Both the position numbers and the translations under genes were made by a program. Below the pieces are notes generated by a model. The model was not told the DNA's origin and ran no database searches. It was given only the letters and a program-made list of their open reading frames with translations. A DNA stretch of 64,000 nt from Lysobacteraceae bacterium. GTDB taxonomy: Bacteria > Bdellovibrionota > UBA1018 > JAGTJX01. Every line of letters begins with the position of its first letter. Positions within the stretch are counted from its first letter, which is position 1. This document shows, piece after piece, positions 8,931 through 17,959 of this stretch. The stretch spans positions 90,904-154,903 of the forward strand of contig JAGTJX010000004.1 in the NCBI GenBank assembly GCA_023657465.1. Reading direction: 5' to 3'.

Positions 8931-9246
8931 AAGATCCATCGATCCAAGCACCAATTTCAACTTCTACTTGTGGTGCTTGAATTTTTCCCGAGACACGACC
9001 TTGTGAGGTAACAGTGATTTTGGTTTGCGCAATCACTTCACCGCGGACGAAACCATCAATAATGATTTTATCTGCAAACACTTTTCCTTCCACGACTGAT
9101 GTAGCGGCAAGAATGAGCATACTGCTGTTCTTGGCATGAATCTCACCTTTAAACTTGCCGTGGAATCTTGTGACAGAGTCTATTGTAAGCTTGCCTTCGA
9201 TTTCTGTATTTTCAGCGATGATATTGAGGCTATGTTCTTCGATCAT
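8890..9246 (-). CDS. Bactofilin
   Basis: 118 aa, essentially one bactofilin (PF04519) domain. Short-period hydrophobic repeats with regular Gly and Val, such as IEGKLTIDSVTRFHGKFKGEI and GRVSGKIQAPQVEVEIGAWIDG, are the right-handed beta-helix rungs that polymerise into cytoskeletal filaments without nucleotide. Bactofilins place cell-wall enzymes and polar proteins. The start overlaps the stop of the upstream membrane protein (ATGA), making that protein a likely anchor or regulator. The 3' end overlaps the M16 homologue on the other strand by 41 bases. Confidence 0.93.
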   Translation of the reverse strand: MIEEHSLNIIAENTEIEGKLTIDSVTRFHGKFKGEIHAKNSSMLILAATSVVEGKVFADKIIIDGFVRGEVIAQTKITVTSQGRVSGKIQAPQVEVEIGAWIDGSFISSPKPLATSVS

Positions 9247-10049
9247 TCGGATTCGTCCTCAGATTCTGCGTTAGTTTTAGAAGATCCTGCTCCTTTGATT
9301 TCTTTTGGCGAGAGAGTCTTATGAATGAGTAGTTCGCCTGAATCATTCATAATGAAAACGTCTACTGCCAATATATCTTTTGCGGCTGTGAATGGACCGA
9401 ACTGAGCAAGCACTCCTCTGAATCTACTCACAGAGAAGTGTTCTCCACTCTCTTCACCAATGAGACTGCGTGTGGCTTCGTTACTGATTGAACCTTCTGG
9501 ATAAACGAAGATCTGGGATTGGCCTCGAGCGACGATGAGGATGCGGCCCTGTTGATTGCCCCCGTCACCCTTGGTGTATTGAATATTGAATTGGATTCTC
9601 AAATTCTTAGAGCCGATCCAGCGTGCTCGCATCTCTGTGAGTACGATTGGAACGCTAGACGCTGAATGAGAAATTTTCATAGAAGCAGGAAGGAATCTGA
9701 TGGAGAGATCATCTTCGCTTGCAGTAGGAGCGACAGTGTTTGGTGCAGGTGCCGCTTGAGGCGCAACAGTTTGTGCGACTGGAGCAGCAGCAGTAGCGCT
9801 GTCTGTTTTCTTGTTTTGCATGACGAGTCTTAGCTCCATGAGTTCGCGTTCTAGCTCGATTACTTTTCCAGGATTGGCTTTGAGTGCCTGTCTATAGAGT
9901 CTAAGCGAGAATACAAACATGACTGAGCATCCGATAATGATGAGTCCTAGGATGAGGCTCAAGTTTAAGAGCCATTTTGGATGCAATTTAAACGTTCTGG
10001 CCGGTAAATTACCCCTAAACAGACTTATATGCAGTTTGGACTCGCTCAT
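9243..10049 (-). CDS. Single-pass membrane protein coupled to bactofilin
   Basis: 268 aa. About 26 cytoplasmic residues, one membrane helix (about 27-50, LLNLSLILGLIIIGCSVMFV), a short coiled coil (about 60-78, VIELERELMELRLVMQ), an Ala/Pro-rich linker (80-110) and a folded extracytoplasmic domain (about 112-250), then an acidic tail ending SEDESE. The domain plan resembles membrane partners encoded beside bactofilins in other bacteria, but the usual M23 peptidase domain is absent and I do not recognise the C-terminal domain. ATG start; stop overlaps the bactofilin start. A scaffold or anchor role is inferred from context only. Confidence 0.8.
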   Translation of the reverse strand: MSESKLHISLFRGNLPARTFKLHPKWLLNLSLILGLIIIGCSVMFVFSLRLYRQALKANPGKVIELERELMELRLVMQNKKTDSATAAAPVAQTVAPQAAPAPNTVAPTASEDDLSIRFLPASMKISHSASSVPIVLTEMRARWIGSKNLRIQFNIQYTKGDGGNQQGRILIVARGQSQIFVYPEGSISNEATRSLIGEESGEHFSVSRFRGVLAQFGPFTAAKDILAVDVFIMNDSGELLIHKTLSPKEIKGAGSSKTNAESEDESE

Positions 10050-10127
10050 TTAGGTAGTAAGAATACCTGAAATCTAAAGAAAAGTCAGACAAATGCCGAT
10101 CTGTGAAATGAGAGGGATTGGTGTTTT

Positions 10128-11588
10128 TTGGCAAACAATGACAATAAACCTAAAAATGATGGCGAACCGTTAGAGCTGGAGGACTCTGAGAGTCTCTATG
10201 GCTCAACTGATAGAAAGGATAGCAAAAGCGATCCGAGTATTTCGCTGCAAATGGAACCCTCCATGACTATTGATGCGGCGGCTCCAGCTGATGCCCCGCC
10301 AGTAGAAATCCCTGGAGAGACTGCTCCTGAGGTGGTTTCGACTGCGAACCACGACGAGAGTGCTACAACCGTTTTGAAATTAGATGATTCCGTTCAAGTG
10401 ACTTCTGCTGCTGATACAACTCAAGATGCAGCCACTTCAGCTCCTGCTGAAGGTGGAATCGAAATCGGAGATGACTCCGGTGGAATTGTTTTAGAATCTC
10501 ACAAAAGCGAAGCACAAGGAGAAGTCGCAGTAGGAGCAGCAGTTGAAGCAGCTCCTAGCATAGAGGCAGCTCCGAGTTTTGAAACTGCCATAGCTGTTGA
10601 AGCAGCAGCTCCTGTAGAGATTACTGCACCTATTGATGTTTCAGTTGTGGCTGCAGAAGCAGCTCCTAAAGAGCCTTCAGAAGAACTTCCCACATTTGAT
10701 TTTCCAGTTGATGGCACAGTCTCTGTAGGTGCGCCCCAAGCAGAAACCGCTCCTTCGGTAGAATTCACTACCAGTGCTCCAGCCGCACAACAACCCGATC
10801 CTGTGAGCGATGCTTCTTCTGAAGCTGAGCTCCCGTACTTATTCGGCAAGGAACATAAGAAGTCATCGTTTGACCCTCTCGCAGCAATGGGAAGAGCTCT
10901 CGGTGATGCGATTGTTCCTGGTGGTGCTGCGTCAGCACCCGATGTCGAAACACTCAAAAAATTCCTCTTACTTCGTGAACAAGATGTCGTAGCACTCACT
11001 ACTCAGCTTAGTGCTGCGATCGAGCATATTAAAACTCTCGAGAGTCAGTTTGGCCAGGAACAGTCCAAGGTCGAAGCTCTCGAAAACGAAAACAGAATCA
11101 GTAAATCGATGATTGAAGATTTTGAGAGTATAAAAGAGAGCGAAATTTTAGCTCTCCGCTATGAAAACCAAGAACTCGCAAAAACTCTTCACGAAAAATC
11201 TGAAAAAACTAAAATGATGGAGCTGCAAGTTCGCGCAACCATCGGTGAGATCGATCAGATCAAAGAACGTGTAAGACTGGATATCAGGCGTATCCGTGTT
11301 CGTGAGAAGGAACTCGAGAATCGACTTGAAGTGGTGAAGAAAGATGCTGAGCAACTCATCTTGACTCGTGAAATTAAGATTGTTGATCTGAAGCGTAAAC
11401 TCGACACACTTGAGTTCAATATGGATCTAGTGAAAGAGCAAATGAATCGCGAACAAGAGAAAGCTCGTCTCTTAAAACAGAAGCTCATGAAAGCGACAGC
11501 AGCATTCAAAAACGCTGAAGAAATGATGAGCATTGAACAAGAGCCTGTTCAAGAATATGATAAAACAGTTGTATTGAAGGCTTCTTAG
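10128..11588 (+). CDS. Acidic, Ala/Pro-rich protein with long C-terminal coiled coil
   Basis: 486 aa if it starts at TTG 10128, with a GAGGG about 11 bases upstream; no earlier ATG lies in frame. Residues 1 to about 265 are low complexity, rich in Ala, Pro, Glu and Ser (repeated EAAPSIEAAPS-like units), and probably disordered. Residues about 275-470 are a near-continuous coiled coil (KTLESQFGQEQSKVEALENE; VREKELENRLEVVKKDAE). No signal peptide or membrane segment, so a cytoplasmic structural or scaffold protein is likely. Divergent from the bactofilin pair. 21 bases precede kdsB, so cotranscription with the Kdo genes is possible. Function unknown. Confidence 0.8.
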   Translation: MANNDNKPKNDGEPLELEDSESLYGSTDRKDSKSDPSISLQMEPSMTIDAAAPADAPPVEIPGETAPEVVSTANHDESATTVLKLDDSVQVTSAADTTQDAATSAPAEGGIEIGDDSGGIVLESHKSEAQGEVAVGAAVEAAPSIEAAPSFETAIAVEAAAPVEITAPIDVSVVAAEAAPKEPSEELPTFDFPVDGTVSVGAPQAETAPSVEFTTSAPAAQQPDPVSDASSEAELPYLFGKEHKKSSFDPLAAMGRALGDAIVPGGAASAPDVETLKKFLLLREQDVVALTTQLSAAIEHIKTLESQFGQEQSKVEALENENRISKSMIEDFESIKESEILALRYENQELAKTLHEKSEKTKMMELQVRATIGEIDQIKERVRLDIRRIRVREKELENRLEVVKKDAEQLILTREIKIVDLKRKLDTLEFNMDLVKEQMNREQEKARLLKQKLMKATAAFKNAEEMMSIEQEPVQEYDKTVVLKAS

Positions 11589-11609
11589 TTAACTGATAAT
11601 CTCCTAACC

Positions 11610-12368
11610 ATGTCCAAACCCAGAGTTGTAGCGGTGATTCCCGCTCGTTATGCGTCTACTCGTTTACCAGGAAAACCTCTCGCAGATATCCATGGCAAGC
11701 CCATGATCCAATGGGTTTACGAACGAGTGAAGAAGTGCAGAGCGGTTGATCAGGTCATTGTCGCAACGGATGATACAAAAATTTTGGAGAAGGTGAAGTC
11801 ATTCGGTGGCGAGTGCCTCATGACGTCGCTAGACTGCCAATCAGGTACAGACCGAGTAGCTGAAGTCGCAACCAAAGTAGACGGAGATATCTTCGTTAAT
11901 GCTCAAGGTGATGAGCCTCTCATGAGTTCACAAGCGATCGAACTCGCAGTGAAGCTTGTAGTCAGCGGCAAATTCAAAATGAGTACCGTAGCCACTCCCA
12001 TTCAAGGTCCAGAGGATCTGACTGAAGTTTCTGTAGTGAAGGTGATTGTAGATGCAGACGGGAATGCGATCTACTTCTCGCGACTCCCAATTCCCTATAC
12101 TCGTGTAGAACCACCTAAACAGAGACACTCTCAGGGGATGACGAGTGCTTATCTCTGTAAGCGCCATGTGGGGCTTTATGTTTATGAGAGAGCGACACTT
12201 GCACAATTTGCAGCATGGCCTGCTACAGATCTCGAGAAGGCTGAATCGCTTGAGCAACTCCGGGCTCTCCATCATGGGCTCTCTATTGGTGTAGCAGACA
12301 GCGACTTCCTATCTATTGGAGTAGATACTTCTGAAGATCTCAAAAAAGTCAGAGAACTTCTTCAATAA
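11610..12368 (+). CDS. kdsB: CMP-Kdo synthetase (3-deoxy-manno-octulosonate cytidylyltransferase)
   Basis: 252 aa, normal length. Transfers CMP from CTP to Kdo, giving the activated sugar for LPS inner core. The N-terminal nucleotide-binding signature VIPARYASTRLPGKPL is present, then VIVATDD, NAQGDEPL and FSRLPIPY in family order. ATG start. The cluster kdsB-pyrG-kdsA-kdsC brings together CTP supply and Kdo synthesis. An inverted repeat lies in the gap to pyrG. Confidence 0.97.
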   Translation: MSKPRVVAVIPARYASTRLPGKPLADIHGKPMIQWVYERVKKCRAVDQVIVATDDTKILEKVKSFGGECLMTSLDCQSGTDRVAEVATKVDGDIFVNAQGDEPLMSSQAIELAVKLVVSGKFKMSTVATPIQGPEDLTEVSVVKVIVDADGNAIYFSRLPIPYTRVEPPKQRHSQGMTSAYLCKRHVGLYVYERATLAQFAAWPATDLEKAESLEQLRALHHGLSIGVADSDFLSIGVDTSEDLKKVRELLQ

Positions 12369-12386
12369 CTCATTGCACCATTGAAG

Positions 12387-12403
12387 AACTCTAGTGTAGA
12401 GTT
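12387..12403 (+). promoter_or_regulatory. Perfect inverted repeat before pyrG
   Basis: AACTCTA-GTG-TAGAGTT: 7-base arms around a 3-base loop, ending 9 bases before the pyrG GTG start at 12413. In RNA it would form a short hairpin close to the ribosome-binding region. There is no T-run after it, so a terminator is unlikely. A role in tuning pyrG translation or as a protein site is possible but unproven. Confidence 0.4.
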
Positions 12404-12412
12404 GACTCCAGC

Positions 12413-14047
12413 GTGGCCAAGCATCGTAAATTCATATTCGTAACGGGCGGGGTTTTATCCAGTATTGGTAAAGGCATAGCTGCCGCCTCAATCGGAAACC
12501 TACTCGAAGCCCGCGGTCTCAAAATTTCAATGGTCAAAATGGATCCGTATCTCAATGTTGATGCAGGTACGATGAGTCCTTTCCAACACGGCGAAGTGTT
12601 CGTTCTTGATGACGGTGGAGAAACCGATCTCGATCTCGGTCACTATTCCCGTTTCGTAGGATCTGCTCAGTTCACTCGTAAGAATAGTTTCACTACAGGT
12701 AGAGTCTACGACAGCGTGATCAGACGTGAACGTGAAGGCGGCTATCTCGGTAAAACCGTACAAGTCATTCCTCACATCACTGACGAGATCAAACTCAGAA
12801 TTCGTGAAGCTGCTGGCGAGAGCGATATCACCATCATCGAAATCGGTGGAACCGTAGGGGACATCGAGAGTCTTCCATTCTTAGAAGCGATCAGACAGCT
12901 TCGTCACGAAGAAGGCGCAACGAATGTACTCTTCGTTCACGTGACACTAGTTCCTTACATTGGTTCAGCAGGCGAGTTAAAAACAAAACCTACTCAGCAC
13001 AGTGTGAAAGAACTCCGAGAGATTGGTATTCAGCCAGATATTCTGCTTTGTCGTTGCGATCGTCCTCTTTCAAAAGAAATCAAAGATAAGATTGGTCTCT
13101 TCTGTAACTTGACTGGCGATCAAGTATTCAGCGCGATCGATATCAAAACTATTTATGAAGTTCCGCTCTACTTCCATGACGAAGGTGTGGATGAGAAGAT
13201 CATCGAGAAACTAGGAATCTGGTCAGGCAAGCCTGATCTCTCCAAGTGGCGTGACATGGTCAATTTGATCAAGAACCCAGAAGGAACAGTGAATATCGGT
13301 GTCGTAGGTAAGTACATGGATTGGCATGAGAGCTACAAGTCGCTCAGTGAATCACTCATTCATGGTGGTGTAGCAAACCGAGTTCAGACTATGGTTCATT
13401 ACATTGATTCAGAAAAAGTAGAAAGTGGTGATCTCACAGAACTCAAGGGCATGGATGGTATCTTAGTCCCAGGTGGATTCGGTGAGCGCGGAGTCGAAGG
13501 TAAGATCAAGGCCATTGAGTACGCTCGTACGAACAACGTTCCCTTCTTCGGAATCTGTTTAGGATTACAACTTGCTGTGATTGAATTCGCTAGAAACGTA
13601 GCAGGAATCAAAAACGCAAGCTCTGCAGAATTCAAGCCTGAGGGTCGAGAGAATGTCATCGATATCATGGAGCACCAGAAGAAGATCACCGACAAGGGTG
13701 GCACGATGAGATTAGGCGCTTATCCTTGTGATGTTCTAGAGAAGCAAAGTGGAGTGAAGACTCATGCATACGGTGCCTACGGAGAGACCAAGATCAGTGA
13801 GCGTCACCGTCACCGTTTCGAAGTTTCAAATGAGTTCCTACCTAAGCTCACCGAACACGGCCTCGTTGTTTCGGGTAAGTACAAAGACAAAGCTACTGAT
13901 ACAGAGTTAGTCGAGATGGCTGAGCTCCCTAAACATCCTTGGTTCTTGGGTTGTCAATTTCATCCTGAGTTCTTAAGCAAACCACTGAAGCCTCATCCAC
14001 TTTTTTCTGCATTTATCGCATCTTCTAAGAAAAACAAAAAATCATGA
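12413..14047 (+). CDS. pyrG: CTP synthase
   Basis: 544 aa, full length. Aminates UTP to CTP using glutamine. The N-terminal synthase domain begins [21 protein letters not shown] (P-loop) and contains [21 protein letters not shown]. The C-terminal class I glutamine amidotransferase domain has the nucleophile in [12 protein letters not shown] and the His/Glu pair in GCQFHPEF. The GTG start gives the expected N-terminus (MAKHRKF). The stop overlaps the kdsA start (ATGA). Placement between kdsB and kdsA provides CTP for CMP-Kdo; pyrG-kdsA adjacency is also known in gamma-proteobacteria. Confidence 0.98.
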   Translation: MAKHRKFIFVTGGVLSSIGKGIAAASIGNLLEARGLKISMVKMDPYLNVDAGTMSPFQHGEVFVLDDGGETDLDLGHYSRFVGSAQFTRKNSFTTGRVYDSVIRREREGGYLGKTVQVIPHITDEIKLRIREAAGESDITIIEIGGTVGDIESLPFLEAIRQLRHEEGATNVLFVHVTLVPYIGSAGELKTKPTQHSVKELREIGIQPDILLCRCDRPLSKEIKDKIGLFCNLTGDQVFSAIDIKTIYEVPLYFHDEGVDEKIIEKLGIWSGKPDLSKWRDMVNLIKNPEGTVNIGVVGKYMDWHESYKSLSESLIHGGVANRVQTMVHYIDSEKVESGDLTELKGMDGILVPGGFGERGVEGKIKAIEYARTNNVPFFGICLGLQLAVIEFARNVAGIKNASSAEFKPEGRENVIDIMEHQKKITDKGGTMRLGAYPCDVLEKQSGVKTHAYGAYGETKISERHRHRFEVSNEFLPKLTEHGLVVSGKYKDKATDTELVEMAELPKHPWFLGCQFHPEFLSKPLKPHPLFSAFIASSKKNKKS

Positions 14048-14907
14048 GCCTGCTCTCTAAAAAACCAATGACTTTGATTGCTGGCCCTTGCGTGATCGAA
14101 GACGAGGGACTCGTGATGGAAGTGGCTCAAGAGTTGAAGCGTCAGCTGAAGGGTAAGAAAGTTGATTTTTACTTCAAGGCTTCATTCGACAAGGCCAATC
14201 GTTCTTCTATTGAAGGATTCCGTGGCCCAGGTTTGAGAGCGGGATTAAAAATTTTAGAAAAAGTGAAAGTGAAGACAGGACTCAAGCTCCTCACAGACTT
14301 TCACACTCCTGATCAAGCGTTTGCGGTAGCTGATGTCGTCGATTTCATTCAGATCCCTGCGTTCCTTTGCCGACAGACCGATGTAGTTCTAACGGGAGCA
14401 ATGGCTGCACTTCAACTCGGTAAGAAACTCAATATCAAGAAAGGGCAATTCCTTGCTCCTTGGGATGCGAAGAATATTATTGAGAAAGTCCGTGAAGTAG
14501 AAAAAATGTCCAAGGCAAAGTTCAAATTAGATGAGTTCTTCATCACTGAGCGTGGTGTAACTCATGGTTACAATCAGCTCACGGTTGATATGACTGGATT
14601 CCAATGTATTCAGATGATGGGCACTCCTGTGATCTTCGATACCACTCACTCTGTGCAGATGCCAGGTGGGGGGAAAGACGGCAAGAGCACAGGCGGTAAG
14701 CGCGAATACATCGAAGTGCTCGCTCGTTCTGCTATGGCTGCAGGAGCTGACGGACTCTTCATGGAAGCTCATCCAAGACCTGAGAAGGCAAAGTCTGATG
14801 GACCGAATGCATTCCATCTTCAGTTTGTCGGAAAATTCATTGATCAGTTACTTGAGATTAGAAAAATAGTCTCAAAGATGCCAAAATTACTTCCAGAGGC
14901 AAAATGA
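14044..14907 (+). CDS. kdsA: Kdo-8-phosphate synthase, metal-dependent type
   Basis: 287 aa. Condenses phosphoenolpyruvate with arabinose-5-phosphate to Kdo-8-phosphate. Signatures: [30 protein letters not shown]. The N-terminal loop reads IAGPCVIED with Cys16, the ligand typical of the metal-dependent class (Aquifex type), where the E. coli type has Asn; further ligands would be the His in IFDTTHSVQ, the Glu in FMEAHPRP and the Asp in [12 protein letters not shown] overlap with pyrG; 3 bases to kdsC. An arabinose-5-phosphate isomerase (kdsD) is not in the window. Confidence 0.97.
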   Translation: MSLLSKKPMTLIAGPCVIEDEGLVMEVAQELKRQLKGKKVDFYFKASFDKANRSSIEGFRGPGLRAGLKILEKVKVKTGLKLLTDFHTPDQAFAVADVVDFIQIPAFLCRQTDVVLTGAMAALQLGKKLNIKKGQFLAPWDAKNIIEKVREVEKMSKAKFKLDEFFITERGVTHGYNQLTVDMTGFQCIQMMGTPVIFDTTHSVQMPGGGKDGKSTGGKREYIEVLARSAMAAGADGLFMEAHPRPEKAKSDGPNAFHLQFVGKFIDQLLEIRKIVSKMPKLLPEAK

Positions 14908-14910
14908 CTT

Positions 14911-15429
14911 ATGAAACTCTCTAGTGGCAACAAAACCAAGATCAAAAAATTAAAATGTCTCATTTTAGATGTAGATGGTGTACTCACGGACGGTAGAATT
15001 TTTTGGATCAAAGGCCAAGGTTGGACCCGTCAGTACCATACACAAGATGGCTATGGCATGAGACTCCTCATAAAGTCTGGATTCCCAGTAGCAATCTTCA
15101 GTGGTGGAGAATCCGATGATCTCCGTGAACGCATCAAAGTCTTGGGAGTAGAACATGCGTACATTGGCAACGAGAACAAACTCATTGCACTTGAGGAGTT
15201 CAAGCGCAAAACAGGATTTAAGGAATCTGAAATGGCATTCATCGGAGATGAACTCTTCGATCTTCCTGTCTTAAATAAAGTAGGGTTCTCAGCTACTGTT
15301 CCTCATGCTTGTGAAGAAGTGCGTAAGTCGGTGGACTATGTCACTGAGGCTCAAGGTGGAATGGGCGCTGTACGCGAAGTCATTGAGATGATTCGCTCTG
15401 TTCACAAAATCACCATTAAGACCAAATAA
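14911..15429 (+). CDS. kdsC: Kdo-8-phosphate phosphatase (HAD family)
   Basis: 172 aa, usual length for the capless tetrameric KdsC group. Removes phosphate from Kdo-8-phosphate. HAD motif I is LILDVDGVLTDGRI (nucleophile and acid Asp), motif II lies in VAIFSGG, and motif IV is FIGDELFDLPVL. ATG start 3 bases after kdsA; the stop shares bases with the next start (TAATG). Confidence 0.95.
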   Translation: MKLSSGNKTKIKKLKCLILDVDGVLTDGRIFWIKGQGWTRQYHTQDGYGMRLLIKSGFPVAIFSGGESDDLRERIKVLGVEHAYIGNENKLIALEEFKRKTGFKESEMAFIGDELFDLPVLNKVGFSATVPHACEEVRKSVDYVTEAQGGMGAVREVIEMIRSVHKITIKTK

Positions 15430-16352
15430 TGAATCTCTTCTCGGAACTTTTGCTTAAAGTTTCGCCACTGTTCTTCTTCCTCATCATTGGATTTATAGCG
15501 GGCAGAGTTTCTAAAGTTCATAAAGAAGGTCTAGCCAAGCTACTCATCTATTATCTTTCTCCAGCGCTCATCTTCACGCAAATGTTGCGCGCACATCTCA
15601 CGATTTCAGATCTCTGGCTTCCTGGACTCATCTGGGCTTTAGGTTCAGTGATTGCAGTTGGATATTATTTTATCGGTTCACGAGTGTATCCTGAAGGTAC
15701 GAAAAAGAATCTTCTAGGTTTCGCAGCGGGTAACGCTAACTCTGGGTACTTCGGAATCCCAGTAGCAGACGCGCTCTTCGGTGGAGACGCCGTAGCAAGA
15801 GTGATCCTCTGTGGCATGGGTTACATTCTTTATGAGAACTCAGTGGGATTCTATCTCGCAGCTCGAGGACACTCTTCGATCAGTAGTGCTGTCATGAAAG
15901 TCGTGAAACTCCCAGGGTTCCATGCTGCGTGGTTGGGGATCTCGCTCAATCTCTTGTTTGGTGCAACAGAGAATTCTTGGGTGCAAGGAGTGAATCAAAA
16001 CTTGCGTGGAGCTTATTCAATCTTAGGTGTAGCACTCGTGGGGCTTGCGATGAGTGAGCTTGCGAGGTTCAAGTTTGATCTCAAGTTCAACGCACTGTCG
16101 TTCTCTGCGAAGTATCTCGCTTGGCCACTTGCACTCTATGCACTTGTTTATGGAAACGAGTCCGTCGTGCAAATATTCGATGCTGAAAACGCTCGAGTGC
16201 TCAAACTCATTGCTTGGGTCCCTCTTGCTGCAAACACTGTGGCCATTGCAGCTGAATTAAAAACAGAACCAGAAACAGCTTCGATGGCGGTCTTCTTAAG
16301 TACGATCTTCTCTCTTTTTCTCATTCCATTCGTCATGATGGTGGCGTCATGA
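15429..16352 (+). CDS. AEC family (auxin-efflux-carrier-like) transporter
   Basis: 307 aa with about ten hydrophobic segments in the two-fold AEC pattern. Family blocks: FLIIGFIAGRVSKVHKEGL, LIYYLSPALIFTQML, and the conserved crossing region GNANSGYFGIPVADALFG. In bacteria such proteins (MdcF, YfdV type) carry malonate, malate or other organic acids; the substrate here is unknown. TAATG overlap with kdsC and ATGA overlap with the following gene place it at the distal end of the Kdo operon. Confidence 0.9.
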   Translation: MNLFSELLLKVSPLFFFLIIGFIAGRVSKVHKEGLAKLLIYYLSPALIFTQMLRAHLTISDLWLPGLIWALGSVIAVGYYFIGSRVYPEGTKKNLLGFAAGNANSGYFGIPVADALFGGDAVARVILCGMGYILYENSVGFYLAARGHSSISSAVMKVVKLPGFHAAWLGISLNLLFGATENSWVQGVNQNLRGAYSILGVALVGLAMSELARFKFDLKFNALSFSAKYLAWPLALYALVYGNESVVQIFDAENARVLKLIAWVPLAANTVAIAAELKTEPETASMAVFLSTIFSLFLIPFVMMVAS

Positions 16353-17440
16353 GTTTAAAGTGTCATTCAATTTTACTCTTACTGCTCGTCACTCATCAGT
16401 CTCAAGCGATGACATTCACGATCAATAATGCTTCTTCTCCTCTTACAAACGCGGGTAACGATCTTGTAGTCAAGACAGCCGTTTTTTCCATGGCGACTCA
16501 ATTGCAGAATCAAGTGAACAATAGCGTTCTGATACCTGAGTCGAGCTTCCAGACTACTCTCACCGCTTTTAGTAATGCATCAGTCGCAAGTAGTAATGGG
16601 CTTGGAGTGATGTATGAAGGCGGCGTGAAGAAAGTATCGCTTGGGATTGGAGTAGGTGGTGGAGCGTCTGGAAGTTTTAATTCTTTCAGCAGACTGGGTG
16701 CAATTCAGGCCAATCAACTCCCTGATGTAGGTGGAGGAGCGCAGGTCTCAGCCATCTTGGGTTTAAGCGCCGCCGGAATGGGGTGGAAGATCGGAAGACT
16801 GGATCCGAAGCGACTCAATGTTTTCTTCAATGCAATGTATCTCTATCATCCTAATCTTTATAATGTGGCTCTCAGAATTGCGAATCTAGGAGCACACGTT
16901 CAGTACCACATTCATGCTCCAGCTCGGGAGAATCTGCTTTTTCATTGGGATGGAATCTCGTTCACGACAGGTCTTAGGTATATGTATCAAGATGCTGCTT
17001 ACTCAACTGCAATGACCATCTCTCAGAGTGATGCTGCTTCACAGAGCACCATGAGTTGGAGAGCAAATTACAATCTAGGTGTTCACTCCAATGTGTTTAC
17101 AGTTCCTATTGAAGTCACTTCAAATTTTGATTTCCTAGAAACGTTTGGATTTGTGCTTGGAGCTGGAGCGGATCTCAGTTTAGGGGGGGCAGCGACTTAC
17201 GGAGGCGCTTCGGGTCCGATTCAATCCAACTCAACTCTGCCAGGCCTCACGAGTTCAACCATCTACACGGGAACAGGTGTGCTCGACGCAGGTTCGAATA
17301 CTTACGCTCCTTCACTTGGAGTGATGAAGGCCTTGGTGGGTGTTCATTTTAAACTTTGGGCAGTGAGGTTCAGTGTTCAGGGAATGGCTAACACCGCGAG
17401 TGCTTATTCGGCCTATTCGGGACTGCATCTCGTTATTTAA
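16349..17440 (+). CDS. Probable outer-membrane or secreted protein, unknown
   Basis: 363 aa with a signal peptide (MSLKCHSILLLLLVTHQSQA). The mature part is Gly-, Ser- and Asn-rich with alternating hydrophobic and polar stretches (VSLGIGVGGGASGSF; NFDFLETFGFVLGAGADLSLGGA; LWAVRFSVQGM), as in beta-barrel outer-membrane proteins, but no family was recognised. ATGA overlap with the AEC transporter. Last gene before the Rrf2 promoter region. Confidence 0.75.
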   Translation: MSLKCHSILLLLLVTHQSQAMTFTINNASSPLTNAGNDLVVKTAVFSMATQLQNQVNNSVLIPESSFQTTLTAFSNASVASSNGLGVMYEGGVKKVSLGIGVGGGASGSFNSFSRLGAIQANQLPDVGGGAQVSAILGLSAAGMGWKIGRLDPKRLNVFFNAMYLYHPNLYNVALRIANLGAHVQYHIHAPARENLLFHWDGISFTTGLRYMYQDAAYSTAMTISQSDAASQSTMSWRANYNLGVHSNVFTVPIEVTSNFDFLETFGFVLGAGADLSLGGAATYGGASGPIQSNSTLPGLTSSTIYTGTGVLDAGSNTYAPSLGVMKALVGVHFKLWAVRFSVQGMANTASAYSAYSGLHLVI

Positions 17441-17476
17441 TCAAATAATTACAAATACTTAATCAAAATATGGAAT

Positions 17477-17495
17477 TACGACTCTAAATATCGTA
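17477..17495 (+). promoter_or_regulatory. Candidate Rrf2-type operator upstream of the isc-like operon
   Basis: Inverted repeat TACGA-N9-TCGTA in the A+T-rich gap before the Rrf2 regulator, with a -10-like TATATT at 17494-17499 touching its right arm. Rrf2/IscR proteins bind such spaced dyads to autoregulate. The -35 match is poor and the gap to the ATG is short, so the exact promoter is uncertain. Confidence 0.35.
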
Positions 17496-17512
17496 TATTG
17501 GGCTTCGAGACT

Positions 17513-17959
17513 ATGATTAAGCTCAACAAAACGACTGAATATGCACTCATCGCACTCAATCACCTGACCCGCAGTCAAGGTACAGTCAGTGCACGAGAAG
17601 TCTCAGAGAAGTATCTACTCCCTTACGACATCACCGCCAAAACTCTCCAGAGGCTAAAAGAAATCGGCTGGATCGAATCCACCTCGGGTTCAAAAGGTGG
17701 ATACAGATTGAAGATGAATCCAGCTACTGTGAGTTTCGCAAAATTTTTAGAAACATTCGAAGGTTATCACGCCATTGTCGCATGTTGCATGACAGGTACT
17801 GGGGCACAGACCTGTGAAATTCAATCTGCATGCGAGGTTCGTCCGTTTCTCTCCAATCTCAATGCTAAGGTTTTTCATTTTCTGAATTCACTCCCAATGA
17901 ATGAAATCATCGATGCTCCTTCAATGCTGACTCAAGTGAAGTCGGAGGTGAGTGTATGA
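17513..17959 (+). CDS. iscR: Rrf2 family iron-sulfur regulator (IscR-like)
   Basis: 148 aa from ATG 17513; a TTG at 17498 would add five residues, but the family normally begins MIKLNKTTEYALIAL. Winged helix-turn-helix at about 25-70 (YDITAKTLQRLKEIGWIEST, SGSKGGYRL wing). A Cys cluster at 91, 92, 101 and 107 (VACCMTGTGAQTCEIQSACEVRP) suits a [2Fe-2S] sensor, though spacing differs from E. coli IscR. It overlaps iscS by ATGA, so it probably autoregulates the whole cluster in response to Fe-S status. It could equally be called a generic Rrf2 regulator. Confidence 0.85.
   Translation: MIKLNKTTEYALIALNHLTRSQGTVSAREVSEKYLLPYDITAKTLQRLKEIGWIESTSGSKGGYRLKMNPATVSFAKFLETFEGYHAIVACCMTGTGAQTCEIQSACEVRPFLSNLNAKVFHFLNSLPMNEIIDAPSMLTQVKSEVSV

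Noticed and set aside
12413..14907. pyrG next to kdsA as a novel linkage
   Set aside because: This adjacency is already known in gamma-proteobacteria; only the local hairpin was kept as a finding.
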